From Maridesulfovibrio bastinii DSM 16055 (GTDB lineage: Bacteria; Desulfobacterota; Desulfovibrionia; Desulfovibrionales; Desulfovibrionaceae): 64,000 bases of DNA. The translations under genes and the position numbers were made by a program. The notes under the pieces were generated by a model. The model had not been told where the DNA came from, searched no databases, and was given only the letters and a program-made list of their open reading frames with translations. Each line of letters begins with the position of its first letter. Position 1 is the first letter of the stretch. Positions 54,868 through 63,690 of this stretch are shown piece by piece. The DNA is taken from the NCBI RefSeq assembly GCF_000429985.1, contig NZ_AUCX01000013.1, positions 1 to 64,000 on the forward strand. The letters run 5' to 3'.

Positions 54868-55013
54868 TTATTCTCAGGGCGGGGTGAAATTCCCCACCGG
54901 CGGTAATCCAATCAATGAATGGAAAGCCCGCGAGCGCCCCAATTGTTTTGGGGGTCAAGCAGATCTGGTGCAAATCCAGAGCCGACGGTAACAGTCCGGA
55001 TAGAAGAGAATAA
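54868..55013 (+). ncRNA. FMN riboswitch (RFN element)
   Basis: Conserved RFN blocks are present: 'AGGGCGGGGTGAAATTCCCC', 'ACCGGCGGTAAT', 'AAAGCCCGCGAGCG', 'GATCTGGTGCAAATCCAG', 'AGCCGACGGTAACAGTCCGGAT' in short pieces along the element, closed by P1 TTATTCTC (54868-54875) with GAGAATAA (55006-55013). Binds FMN to control ribB. Downstream, AATTCTC (55036-55042) can pair either with the P1 3' strand or with the ribB SD (GAGAATT, 55122-55128), suggesting a translational switch. Confidence 0.95.
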
Positions 55014-55131
55014 GGCAGATTCATTTCGTTATGGGAATTCTCTCATACGCAGACGTTCATATTTTATGGACTGTCATCCTGTCTCTTTTCGCGCCCTGAT
55101 TCTGGTAAAAAATATCTAAAGGAGAATTACC

Positions 55132-55785
55132 ATGAATCAGAATCTTCTCTCTACTTTCGGCGACTCTTATACCCGAGTTACAAATGCATTGGAAAATCTT
55201 CGTAATGGTAACGGTGTTCTTGTTACAGACAATGAGGACCGTGAAAATGAAGGTGATCTGATTTTTTCTGCTGAATTTTTGACCAATGAACAGATGGCCA
55301 TGCTCATCAGGGAATGCAGTGGCATTGTGTGTCTCTGCCTGACAGATGCTAAGGTTACTGAGCTTGGTTTGGATATGATGGTAGAAAAAAACACCAGTAC
55401 ATACGGAACCGGTTTTACGGTGTCGATTGAGGCCGCAGAAGGTGTAACAACCGGAGTCTCCGCTGCCGATCGTGTAACTACTATCAAGGCCGCCATAGAG
55501 GATGGAGCTAAGCCTTCATGCCTGAATAAGCCTGGTCATGTTTTTCCTTTGAGAGCAAGGGCCGGAGGGGTTCTTGAAAGAGGTGGACATACTGAGGCTA
55601 CAGTTGACTTAATGAAATTGGCTGGTTTGAAGGATTGTGGTGTACTTTGTGAGTTAACCAATCCTGATGGCACTATGGCCAGACTTCCTGAAATAGTAGA
55701 ATTTGCACAGAAAAATAATTTTTGTGTACTTACTGTTGATGATATTATTAGCTATCGTAAACAGATTGAGATTAAAGCAAGTTAA
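55132..55785 (+). CDS. ribB: 3,4-dihydroxy-2-butanone-4-phosphate synthase
   Basis: 217 residues, SD GGAG at 55121-55124. Makes the four-carbon unit of riboflavin from ribulose 5-phosphate. Family motifs: '[20 protein letters not shown]' (~31-50, acidic Mg2+/substrate loop), '[11 protein letters not shown]', '[11 protein letters not shown]', '[23 protein letters not shown]' and the C-terminal '[10 protein letters not shown]'. Stand-alone RibB, not a RibBA fusion. Under the FMN riboswitch upstream. Confidence 0.97.
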   Translation: MNQNLLSTFGDSYTRVTNALENLRNGNGVLVTDNEDRENEGDLIFSAEFLTNEQMAMLIRECSGIVCLCLTDAKVTELGLDMMVEKNTSTYGTGFTVSIEAAEGVTTGVSAADRVTTIKAAIEDGAKPSCLNKPGHVFPLRARAGGVLERGGHTEATVDLMKLAGLKDCGVLCELTNPDGTMARLPEIVEFAQKNNFCVLTVDDIISYRKQIEIKAS

Positions 55786-55830
55786 AAAATAGTTTTAGGG
55801 CATACCTAATCATTACCGACAGCTATATTA

Positions 55831-55866
55831 AAGCCCGCTGAAGTTTTTAAGCTTCAGCGGGCTTGT
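55831..55866. terminator. Bidirectional terminator between ribB and the cupin gene
   Basis: 13-bp perfect arms AAGCCCGCTGAAG (55831-55843) / 55852-55864, loop of eight, T/A-rich on both sides. Confidence 0.8.
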
Positions 55867-55869
55867 AAT

Positions 55870-56283
55870 TTATATTGTTTCTTCATCTCCATATAAAGAA
55901 CATATGCAGCATAAAAATGTAGCAGAGTCAGTCTCACTGTTATTGCGTAATCCATGTGGTTCCATAGTAGGAGAATAAATATAATCTCCCGGTCCGCAAA
56001 TCCTGTTGGACACAACTTCATCTGTTTCAGGATCATAAGAAAAACATTCCAACTCACCGCGCTCAATAAACATCGTCTGGAGGTACAGGTGACTATGGCA
56101 TGGAATAATTCCACCTGGTTCAACGGTAAAATGTCTTAAACCATATTCAGGTTGTCCTTCCGCGTCTTTACCTGATTTTGACAGCCAGCGTATGGTAACT
56201 CCCTTAACTTTATATTCTTTACCCTTATATGTTGCTTTTTCAACTTTTTTACCTTCAACTTCCTTGAAATTATAGGCTTCCAT
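55870..56283 (-). CDS. Cupin-domain protein
   Basis: 137 residues, SD AAGGAG. Single conserved beta-barrel of the small cupin family: metal motif 1 'PGGIIPCHSHLYLQTMFIERGEL' (two His and a Glu), motif 2 'GPGDYIYSPTMEPHGLRN' (third His). Three cysteines near the C-terminus (FLCCICS) are unusual. Cupins of this size are often sugar isomerases, dioxygenases or ligand sensors; nothing nearby decides the substrate. Convergent with ribB. Confidence 0.8.
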   Translation of the reverse strand: MEAYNFKEVEGKKVEKATYKGKEYKVKGVTIRWLSKSGKDAEGQPEYGLRHFTVEPGGIIPCHSHLYLQTMFIERGELECFSYDPETDEVVSNRICGPGDYIYSPTMEPHGLRNNSETDSATFLCCICSLYGDEETI

Positions 56284-56432
56284 TTTTTCTCCTTAATGCT
56301 CGATGATTGTATAGAATTAGATTTATGGAGTTGATTACTGCTGTTTTCAGCTTAATTTTTTAATCTGTTAAGAGCAATCAGAGAAATAAATAATCAGAAG
56401 TTTTAATTCTTCAACAATGTTTGATCCTTAAC

Positions 56433-58196
56433 TCAGCTGCTTGAGGAAAGTGTCGCTTCAAGTTGAGAAGCTATGTTTTCATAGTATGAAAGCATTTCAT
56501 CAAGAGCTGCATATTTTCTGTTGAGTTCTGTTTCAAGTGAATCTAGGCGTGCTTCTTCAGTATAAATATTGTTCTCAAGGTTGGTTATAGATTCGTCATA
56601 GCTCTTGATGAGAAGAGGTATTGATCCACTTGTAACGTCAGTCATGCTTGTAAACAGATCAGCTAATTCGCCGCATTTACCTTGTTTAACGCTTATAGTC
56701 GCATTGTATGTTCCATCATCTGATTCAACGCAGTTAAGATAAAGTCCGTTTGCATCGCTATTGCTTTGGGCAAGCATGGTTGAGCCTGAAATTTTCATTT
56801 CGACTCCATCTATTGTCGCAGATATAATTTCTCCGCCGGAGATTTCATATTCAACTGAATACTCACCAGCTTTAGTAAGTCCGCTAACGCTTGAAATTAC
56901 CTCAAGCGATGAAGTATTGCTCTCTGCTTCACCGGATGCTGCGAAGAGGGTTGCAACCGCTTCAGGGTCTGCTGCAATTGCTTCCTCCAGATCATCGTAA
57001 TCTATGACAAGTTGCCCAAAAGTATCTGATCCCTGTTCAGAGTCTGTTGTAATTCCTATTGTTGAAAGAGTGGTGTAAAGATCTCCTTCCTCAGTAGTGC
57101 TGTCATATCTTTCAAAACCAAGACCGATTGTTGAAAGCACGTTTTTTATTGAATTATAGACAACATCGAGTGAACTGTCATTTAGTGTGAATGAAGAATC
57201 ATCGTCATCATCACTATCTTCGTCATCGGTGTCAGTAGAAACAGAATAATCAGTGTCGGTATCAAGTCTCCCTGTTACATTTTGAATATCATATATCATT
57301 TGATTTATTTCAGATACAAAATTTTCTATAGTGCTTACCATTGCATCTGTATCATATGTTACTCCGACTTCAACTCCATCAGAGTCCGTAGTGTGATTGA
57401 GTTCAAGAGTCACACCATCTATAAGATCGGTAACTGTGTTAGAGTCCCGTTCAAGCCATGAATCTTCAGCAGAAGGGTAACCGTCTATTTTTAATTCTGC
57501 ATTGCACGCCGCCTGAGTATTATTAAAATCAGCAGAACTTATTCCGTTAAGGTCAAAATCCACTATTTCAATTACATTTGAGCTTCCAGTATCGTTACCA
57601 CTGAGCTTAAGATGGTATCCGCTTCCATCATATATTAATGATGAAGAAATTTTATCATCAAAATCAGAATCAGAGTTAATCATATTAACAAGTTCTTCAG
57701 CAGTTGTTCCTGCTGCAATATCAAGGGAGAGACTTTCCCCTGCGTATGAAAGTGTTATAGATGTAGCGTTTGATGCGATAATGTCATCTTCAGATGAAAA
57801 TGAAATGTCTTCAGCTATCCAGACGTCTTTGCGCGCAAGCTGGCCAATTACTATAGTGTGGGTTCCGGTTTTAGCTCCATCACCTGCTGTTGCGGTTATC
57901 TCATCACTTGAAGTTGTCTCTTTGTATGAAAGAAACTCGTCAACTTCATCCATTTCCTGAAGAGTTCCAGAAAGGGTAACCATATTTTCATTAAGAGTTG
58001 CAAGAACATCTTTCGCTGTTTCTGCATATTCAAGATCTTCCTCATATGCTTCCTTTTTGTATTCCTGAAGCTCCATGGTCGCATCTATAATGTCATCAAA
58101 GTCAGTTCCATTCCCAAGGCCGGAGAAGGTTATTGATCCGGAACTGGTATTGGATGAATATGATAAAACGTCTGAAGAAAGAGAAGAAACTGCCAT
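56433..58196 (-). CDS. fliD: Flagellar filament cap protein FliD
   Basis: 587 residues, SD AGGAGG. Caps the growing filament. N-terminal 'SGLGNGTDFDDIIDATMELQEYKK' (FliD-N) and C-terminal coiled helix 'SIPLLIKSYDESITNLENNIYTEEARLDSLETELNRKYAALDEMLS' (FliD-C) are typical. The middle carries a low-complexity acidic stretch (DTDDEDSDDDDDSS around residues 320-335), not usual in model FliD, perhaps a Ca2+-binding or surface loop. Lies downstream of flgL, 12 bases between. Confidence 0.92.
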   Translation of the reverse strand: MAVSSLSSDVLSYSSNTSSGSITFSGLGNGTDFDDIIDATMELQEYKKEAYEEDLEYAETAKDVLATLNENMVTLSGTLQEMDEVDEFLSYKETTSSDEITATAGDGAKTGTHTIVIGQLARKDVWIAEDISFSSEDDIIASNATSITLSYAGESLSLDIAAGTTAEELVNMINSDSDFDDKISSSLIYDGSGYHLKLSGNDTGSSNVIEIVDFDLNGISSADFNNTQAACNAELKIDGYPSAEDSWLERDSNTVTDLIDGVTLELNHTTDSDGVEVGVTYDTDAMVSTIENFVSEINQMIYDIQNVTGRLDTDTDYSVSTDTDDEDSDDDDDSSFTLNDSSLDVVYNSIKNVLSTIGLGFERYDSTTEEGDLYTTLSTIGITTDSEQGSDTFGQLVIDYDDLEEAIAADPEAVATLFAASGEAESNTSSLEVISSVSGLTKAGEYSVEYEISGGEIISATIDGVEMKISGSTMLAQSNSDANGLYLNCVESDDGTYNATISVKQGKCGELADLFTSMTDVTSGSIPLLIKSYDESITNLENNIYTEEARLDSLETELNRKYAALDEMLSYYENIASQLEATLSSSS

Positions 58197-58208
58197 ATTA
58201 TAAACCTC

Positions 58209-59405
58209 CTATATATAATCCAGAATACTTTGACTCATAGATTTGGATGCTGAACTTAGCACTGCTTCATATACATATTCAGCCTGATTCAGCTCAATTG
58301 ACAGTTGCGCTGCATTTATGTCTTCTTCTGAACTGATAGCAGATGCCGTTCTCTCCCTTGCAAGACCAAGACTGCTGACCATGTAATCAACCCTGTTTTC
58401 GCGCGCTCCTATTGTCGCAGCTATAGTGTTCAGCTTTTCATTTCCTGAACTGAGTTTTTCAAGATTTTCTTCAACTTTGTCAGTATTGCCTGTCTGCAGG
58501 TAAGCAATGGTTTCGCAAATAGATTCAAATAAATTGGGTTCACCATACGAATTTCCATCACTATCCTGACCACCAAAAGCTTCATATCCAACGGTCGTTG
58601 CATCTATTGAATAATTTTCAGCAATATTTACAGACATGGCATCATCAGAGCCCTGATATATCATTGTAGTTCTAACTATGAAGGAGCTTCCGGTATCCTC
58701 ATCTGCTGTAGTGACAACAGTTCCAGAGGCAATCTCAATTGTTGCATCTTCAATCGTTATTGTCGTTTCAGGCGGGACTGAAGTTCCATCTAAGATTCCA
58801 GTTTCCCAGGTTGTTCCGCCGTCTGTCGAATATTTATAGTCTAGTGAGTCCGTTCCTACTGTTCCGTCAGAGGTAAATTCTACCATGATCGCACTGTCTA
58901 TTTCTCCACTCAGGCTAAGCTCACTTGAAGATGGGGAGTCACCAGTAACAGTCACACCGAGACCATATGTGTATGGAGAACTATCAATTGCATCACCTGA
59001 AAATATGTATTGATCTCCAGATTTTGTAGCTGATATCGCTACCAGAGAGTCAAGGTATGCCTCCATTTCTTCAGCAATCATATTAAGTTGTGTGTCGCTA
59101 TAAGTCCCGGTAGAACCTTGTTCAGCTTGTTCCATTAAGGATGTCATAATTTCGCTTGCTTCTATTATCTGGTCGTCAGCTGTACCTAGAAGAGCACTTA
59201 CTGAGTTTCCGTTATCAATATATCCTGCCAGAGATTCATCATAGCTTCTGAGTTTCATGACTAATCCCATACCCGAAGGGTCGTCAGATGGGGTATTAAG
59301 TTTTTTCTGTGAGCTGGATTGTTCGTTAAGATTGTTTAACCGGACCAATGATGAATTCACATTGTTGAGAGACGTTGCGTAAACCTGATTAGTACTTATC
59401 CGCAT
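58209..59405 (-). CDS. flgL: Hook-filament junction protein FlgL
   Basis: 398 residues from the ATG at 59405 (AAGGAG upstream; the longer frame start at 59477 would overlap flgK and lacks an SD). N-terminal 'MRISTNQVYATSLNNVNSSLVRL' and C-terminal 'AQLSIELNQAEYVYEAVLSSASKSM' coiled helices are the flagellin-like D0/D1 domains. Residues ~160-248 are an inserted beta-rich domain with 'KYSTDGGTTWETG', similar to one in FlgK and in the phage sheath. Operon flgD-flgE-flgK-flgL. Confidence 0.93.
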   Translation of the reverse strand: MRISTNQVYATSLNNVNSSLVRLNNLNEQSSSQKKLNTPSDDPSGMGLVMKLRSYDESLAGYIDNGNSVSALLGTADDQIIEASEIMTSLMEQAEQGSTGTYSDTQLNMIAEEMEAYLDSLVAISATKSGDQYIFSGDAIDSSPYTYGLGVTVTGDSPSSSELSLSGEIDSAIMVEFTSDGTVGTDSLDYKYSTDGGTTWETGILDGTSVPPETTITIEDATIEIASGTVVTTADEDTGSSFIVRTTMIYQGSDDAMSVNIAENYSIDATTVGYEAFGGQDSDGNSYGEPNLFESICETIAYLQTGNTDKVEENLEKLSSGNEKLNTIAATIGARENRVDYMVSSLGLARERTASAISSEEDINAAQLSIELNQAEYVYEAVLSSASKSMSQSILDYI

Positions 59406-59419
59406 AAGATTTCTCCTTG

Positions 59420-61447
59420 TCACATCATGTCTAAAATACTGTCGAACATGGTCTGGGTAACGGTGATAATCTGGCATGCAGCCTGATACTGTTGCTGATA
59501 TTTAGTTAGATTTACGACTTCTTCTTCAACATTAACTCCACTTACAGATTCCTGTTGGTCGTAGTACAGCTGCGCAGCACTGGTATCGCAAGCTATCTGG
59601 GTATCGATATTCTGTGCTGACGCACCAACTTTTGAGACGATACTTGATAGATATGAGGACAATGTTTGTGTCGTAGACGATGTTTCAGTATTAATATTAA
59701 CGGAATTATTAAGCAGAGAACTGATTGATTCAGCTGAAGAGTTGCTGCCGGCCGAGACTGTTCCGTTGTCACCGACTTCTCCACAATTTATGTGGGAAGA
59801 ATTTTCTTGTATGTATGAATTTACGGTTATATCTGCTGCATTAGATCCTTCGAAGAAGGTATTTATTCCTGCAGCGGCTAAAAAACCGGTAGAATCTGAC
59901 CCGAATTCAAATGAATAATCGCCTTGGGCCTGAATTTTAAGGGTCCCGTCAGATGTTATTGATGCTGATAAAATTCCTGAAAAATCAGAGTTGATCTGGG
60001 ATATAATATCATTAAGTGAATCCGTTGAAGCATCAATTGATATAGATGAATTAGAAATTACGGCTCCATCTGAATCATAGGCGTAAATTTCAAATGATCC
60101 GTCTTCTATATTTTTATCGTATATAAGCCCGCTGTCAGATAATGCTGCCGTTTGATCTTCAATTGTGTATGTCCCAGTCACAGAAGTGTGGGATTCAAGA
60201 CCTGCTCCTTGTGAGTGTGCTGAATTGACTTCGTAAATGAGGCCCGATGATAGCGCATCCAGTTCATCTAAAGTTGGCAGTAGATCATCATCCCTGACTT
60301 TAAATAGTCCTGCAATACTACCGCCGGTAACCCTGTTGGAGGTATCGTCTCCATTTGAATCAGTAAGCGGAGTACAGTTAACTAATGCCCCTGAGCTTTT
60401 TTCCCAGTATAGGCCGGTTTTGGGAACTATAGTGTAGCGGTCTCCGGTTTCATGGTCAGTTGTTCCTCCTGAGAAATAAATTTCAACTCCATCTATCTCT
60501 ACAGGGGAAGATGAATCTGAGGCAGTGTAGAGAATAGTGTTCCCGTTATCATCTTCCGCCCAGCTGTTTCCTCCATCAAAAGAAACTTTGAATTGAGCTG
60601 TTCCGTCTGTTCCGGATGAAACAAACTCGATCATAATTTCTTCACTTGAACTTCCGGAATAATTTATTTCTCCATCATAATCAGAATCAGGCATCAATGA
60701 ATCATTACTCTGGGATGAAGAATAAGCCAGATGATGGGTTGTTGTTCCGTCTACAAGAGGGAGGCCGTTATCAGTATAAACTGATGTCTGCCCGTTGCTG
60801 TTTGTTTCTGTTTCGATGCCAATAAGTTCATCAAGTTCTCTTATTATCTGGGCGCGGCTGGAAACTAGGTCGGTATTGTCTGGGTCTGCAGATATTTGTT
60901 TATTCAAACTGGCAAGGGTATCTATGTATTCATTTGCTTCATCGACCTGTGATTGTATCTCATCCTCAATGGTGCTTTTCATTGTTAAGAGTTCGCTGGA
61001 AGTAGAGTTCAAAGCATAAACCAACGATTCGGCTTCTCCCAGAAGTGCTTCACGTTCAGCTGTCGAATCAGGATCAGTTGAAAGGTCACTCCATGCATCC
61101 AGAAATGCATCAAGTTGTGTTCCTAATCCATCTTCGTCTGATTCGTTTAAAAGTTCTTCCATTTGGGCGAGATAGTCTGCGACAGCTTCATTTCCTGAAA
61201 GTGAAGCTGCCGCTGTCAGATATTGTGCTTCCACAAAAGAATCCCAATTAGCTGTTATAGAGCTTATCTCAGCTCCGGTGCCTATGCTGCTTCCTGAAAC
61301 AGTAATGTTTCCTGTGGAAGAATAATTGGTATCTGTTCTTTGGTATCCGCTTGTCTCTGCATTTGCGATATTGTTGGATGTATTGTTAATAGAAACTTGA
61401 GCATTTGCTATTGCCCTTGAACCTATTGTGAAGAGGTTGCTGATCAT
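59420..61447 (-). CDS. flgK: Hook-filament junction protein FlgK
   Basis: 675 residues, SD GGAGG. N-terminal 'IGSRAIANAQVSINNTSNNIANAETSGYQR' (rod/hook family signature), a large middle with 'STDPDSTAEREALLGEAESLV' and 'VNSAHSQGAGLE' and C-terminal 'VNLTKYQQQYQAACQIITVTQTMFDSIL'. Residues ~258-345 are an inserted beta domain with 'KVSFDGGNSWAED' and 'GDRYTIVP'. Longer than E. coli FlgK (547) mainly because of this and a second Ser-rich insert. Confidence 0.94.
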   Translation of the reverse strand: MISNLFTIGSRAIANAQVSINNTSNNIANAETSGYQRTDTNYSSTGNITVSGSSIGTGAEISSITANWDSFVEAQYLTAAASLSGNEAVADYLAQMEELLNESDEDGLGTQLDAFLDAWSDLSTDPDSTAEREALLGEAESLVYALNSTSSELLTMKSTIEDEIQSQVDEANEYIDTLASLNKQISADPDNTDLVSSRAQIIRELDELIGIETETNSNGQTSVYTDNGLPLVDGTTTHHLAYSSSQSNDSLMPDSDYDGEINYSGSSSEEIMIEFVSSGTDGTAQFKVSFDGGNSWAEDDNGNTILYTASDSSSPVEIDGVEIYFSGGTTDHETGDRYTIVPKTGLYWEKSSGALVNCTPLTDSNGDDTSNRVTGGSIAGLFKVRDDDLLPTLDELDALSSGLIYEVNSAHSQGAGLESHTSVTGTYTIEDQTAALSDSGLIYDKNIEDGSFEIYAYDSDGAVISNSSISIDASTDSLNDIISQINSDFSGILSASITSDGTLKIQAQGDYSFEFGSDSTGFLAAAGINTFFEGSNAADITVNSYIQENSSHINCGEVGDNGTVSAGSNSSAESISSLLNNSVNINTETSSTTQTLSSYLSSIVSKVGASAQNIDTQIACDTSAAQLYYDQQESVSGVNVEEEVVNLTKYQQQYQAACQIITVTQTMFDSILDMM

Positions 61448-61466
61448 TTCTTCCTCCAGTCAGTAG

Positions 61467-63017
61467 CTATCGTTTCAGATTTATTGCTGTCTGGAGAAGG
61501 GTGTCAGCTGTCGTTACGACTTTGCTGTTAGCCTGATACGCTGCTTGAATGATAATCAGTCTGGTCATTTCTGATGCCAGATCAACATTTGAAGATTCGA
61601 GGGCATTTGATACAACTGAGCCGAATCCGCCTGTCCCTGCTGTCCCTATTATTGCCTGTCCTGATTCCGTCGTTGAGGTGAATAGGTTGCTCCCGTTTGC
61701 GACGAGCCCTTCTTTATTTGTAAAATCGGCAAGGGCCAGCTGATAAAGTTCAATTGTCTGACTGTTTGAATAGTTTCCACTGATAATTCCGTTCTCATCT
61801 ACAGAGACTGAAAGAAGCGATCCTGTTGAATAACCATCCTGAGTTGTACTGTAGGTGGCTGAAGAACTGTCACTATAACTTGTAGTGGCTCCGGTTGTTA
61901 GGCTTGAACTGTTGAATGTCGGCAGATCGGAATAGCTGGTTGCAGAAGTGATATCACCGAGAGTTGTCACCCCTGAAGTGGTCGTCCAGCCATCACCGAT
62001 TGTTGAGCCGGTGTTTGTCATTCCGAAATCTATTGAAATGTCCTGACCGGAAGTGCTTCCGGTAAAGTTGGCATTTACTTCCGTTAGTCCAGCATCGCTG
62101 AAATCAGCCAGAACCCAGTTGTCAAGGTCTTTAGGATCGGATGATACCGGTGAGTCCGTAAGAGTGTATGCCGTCTGTGAGATTAACTGTCCCTCTGAAT
62201 CAAAGGTCAGTGTTCCGGTCATAAGCATACCTGCGGCACTGGTCGTGTTGAGGTCCGTTCCTCCGAATGAACGCATATCTTCTTCCGGATTGCAGGAAAC
62301 CACGTATTCCCAGACAATATTACCATCAGCATCAACATCCACAGGGTCCATGTAATAGGTAAGATCATGGGAAGTACCATTTTCATCATAAATGGTAATG
62401 GTGCTTGAGTAGCTGTATCTTGAGTCGTCAAGTGGAGGATCATCGGTTCCGTCATAAAGCTCAAATTCAGAAGTATACGGATTGGTTGTAACGGCATTGT
62501 CGGTACTCTGAGAATTAAGATTCATAGAAACGAAAACTTCACTTGTCGCATTCGGCGGAGATTGGGACTGGTCAAGCTGAATTGTAGTCAATGCTCCAGA
62601 AGCAGAACCGTTTTCAACTTCCCATCCCTGAACCTGATTTCCGTATGGATCAACAAGATAACCATCCTTATCAAAATCGAAGTTGCCGGCTCGGGTATAG
62701 TATGTTGTCCCCAGATCTGGGTCATAAACTACAAAGTATCCGTCCCCGTTAAGTGCTACATTTGTAGCTGTGCTGGAGTCTTCGTAAGAACCTTGGGTGT
62801 AATCAGTGTTTACGGAAGCAACACCTGCTCCGTTACCAACCTGATCGCCACCGCTTCCTGTACTGATTGAAGAGTAAAAAACATCTTCGAATGTTGTGTA
62901 CGAAGCTTTGAAACCTACAGTGCTTGAGTTTGCAAGATTGTTACTGACGACTGAAGTTGCCTGACTATTGACATTAATTCCGGAAATTCCTGTATATAAT
63001 GTACTTGTGATACCCAT
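61467..63017 (-). CDS. flgE: Flagellar hook protein FlgE
   Basis: 516 residues, SD AAGGAA. N-terminal 'STLYTGISGINVNSQATSVVSNNLANSSTVGFK' and 'NVALNGDGYFVVYDP', plus C-terminal 'LASEMTRLIIIQAAYQANSKVVTTADTLLQTAINL' are the hook-family ends; the central part is Ser/Thr/Gly-rich. FlgE polymerises into the hook. Lies between flgD and flgK. Confidence 0.95.
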   Translation of the reverse strand: MGITSTLYTGISGINVNSQATSVVSNNLANSSTVGFKASYTTFEDVFYSSISTGSGGDQVGNGAGVASVNTDYTQGSYEDSSTATNVALNGDGYFVVYDPDLGTTYYTRAGNFDFDKDGYLVDPYGNQVQGWEVENGSASGALTTIQLDQSQSPPNATSEVFVSMNLNSQSTDNAVTTNPYTSEFELYDGTDDPPLDDSRYSYSSTITIYDENGTSHDLTYYMDPVDVDADGNIVWEYVVSCNPEEDMRSFGGTDLNTTSAAGMLMTGTLTFDSEGQLISQTAYTLTDSPVSSDPKDLDNWVLADFSDAGLTEVNANFTGSTSGQDISIDFGMTNTGSTIGDGWTTTSGVTTLGDITSATSYSDLPTFNSSSLTTGATTSYSDSSSATYSTTQDGYSTGSLLSVSVDENGIISGNYSNSQTIELYQLALADFTNKEGLVANGSNLFTSTTESGQAIIGTAGTGGFGSVVSNALESSNVDLASEMTRLIIIQAAYQANSKVVTTADTLLQTAINLKR

Positions 63018-63030
63018 GATAGTTTCCTTA

Positions 63031-63690
63031 TTAAGAGGCTAGAAGGGTTACATCGGTTAGGTTCACTTCCCTGCCGTCTTCAAGAGTGAAGACCACTCCA
63101 TCATCTTCCTGACTTATCGCGGCAACTGTTCCCTCAGACTCCATCGAAACGTCGACTTCCGCTCCATTGGAGTCGTATGCGAAAGCTTGAAGCGTATAAT
63201 ATCCGTCACTGGTCAAAGCTCCGCTTGCATTTATTTCATCTCCATCAATGGTGAATGTTCCGGAGGAAACGTCCTCGTAATAGTTTGTGGCAACAATATT
63301 TCCGTCTGAGTCGTAAATATTTATTCCAAGATTTGCCGCATCTTCACTTAGGGTGATGGTTACGGTTGAATCGATTTCACCATCACTTACTTCTGCTACG
63401 CCGCCTTCAGCGGAAACTTTCTGGCCGAGATAACTGGAGCTGTTGATCTTGGACATTGATTGAATTTCAGAAAGTATGGTGTCTAATTTATCGTTAGTAC
63501 TGGTTTGCTGCTCCAGCATTGAATATTGTGTCATTTGGGAAACCATCTCAGAATTATCAACTGGATCTGTCGGGTCTTGATATTCCATTTGTGTTGTAAG
63601 CAAAGTCAGAAAGTCGAGCTGGCTTAAAGTTGTATTGCTGGAAGAATCGGTCGTAGTGGTTGTTGATGAATTGACAGCTTCTACACTCAT
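63031..63690 (-). CDS. flgD: Flagellar hook cap / assembly protein FlgD
   Basis: 219 residues. N-terminal 'LSQLDFLTLLTTQMEYQDPTDPVDNSEMVSQMTQYSMLEQ' is the FlgD signature; residues ~90-190 are the FlgD Ig-like/Tudor-like part ('GINIYDSDGNIV'); C-terminal beta-strands 'GVVFTLEDGREVNLTDVTLL'. Scaffold for hook polymerisation. Its ATG overlaps the TGA of the upstream regulator gene (ATGA); SD AGGAGG lies in the end of that gene. Confidence 0.94.
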   Translation of the reverse strand: MSVEAVNSSTTTTTDSSSNTTLSQLDFLTLLTTQMEYQDPTDPVDNSEMVSQMTQYSMLEQQTSTNDKLDTILSEIQSMSKINSSSYLGQKVSAEGGVAEVSDGEIDSTVTITLSEDAANLGINIYDSDGNIVATNYYEDVSSGTFTIDGDEINASGALTSDGYYTLQAFAYDSNGAEVDVSMESEGTVAAISQEDDGVVFTLEDGREVNLTDVTLLAS

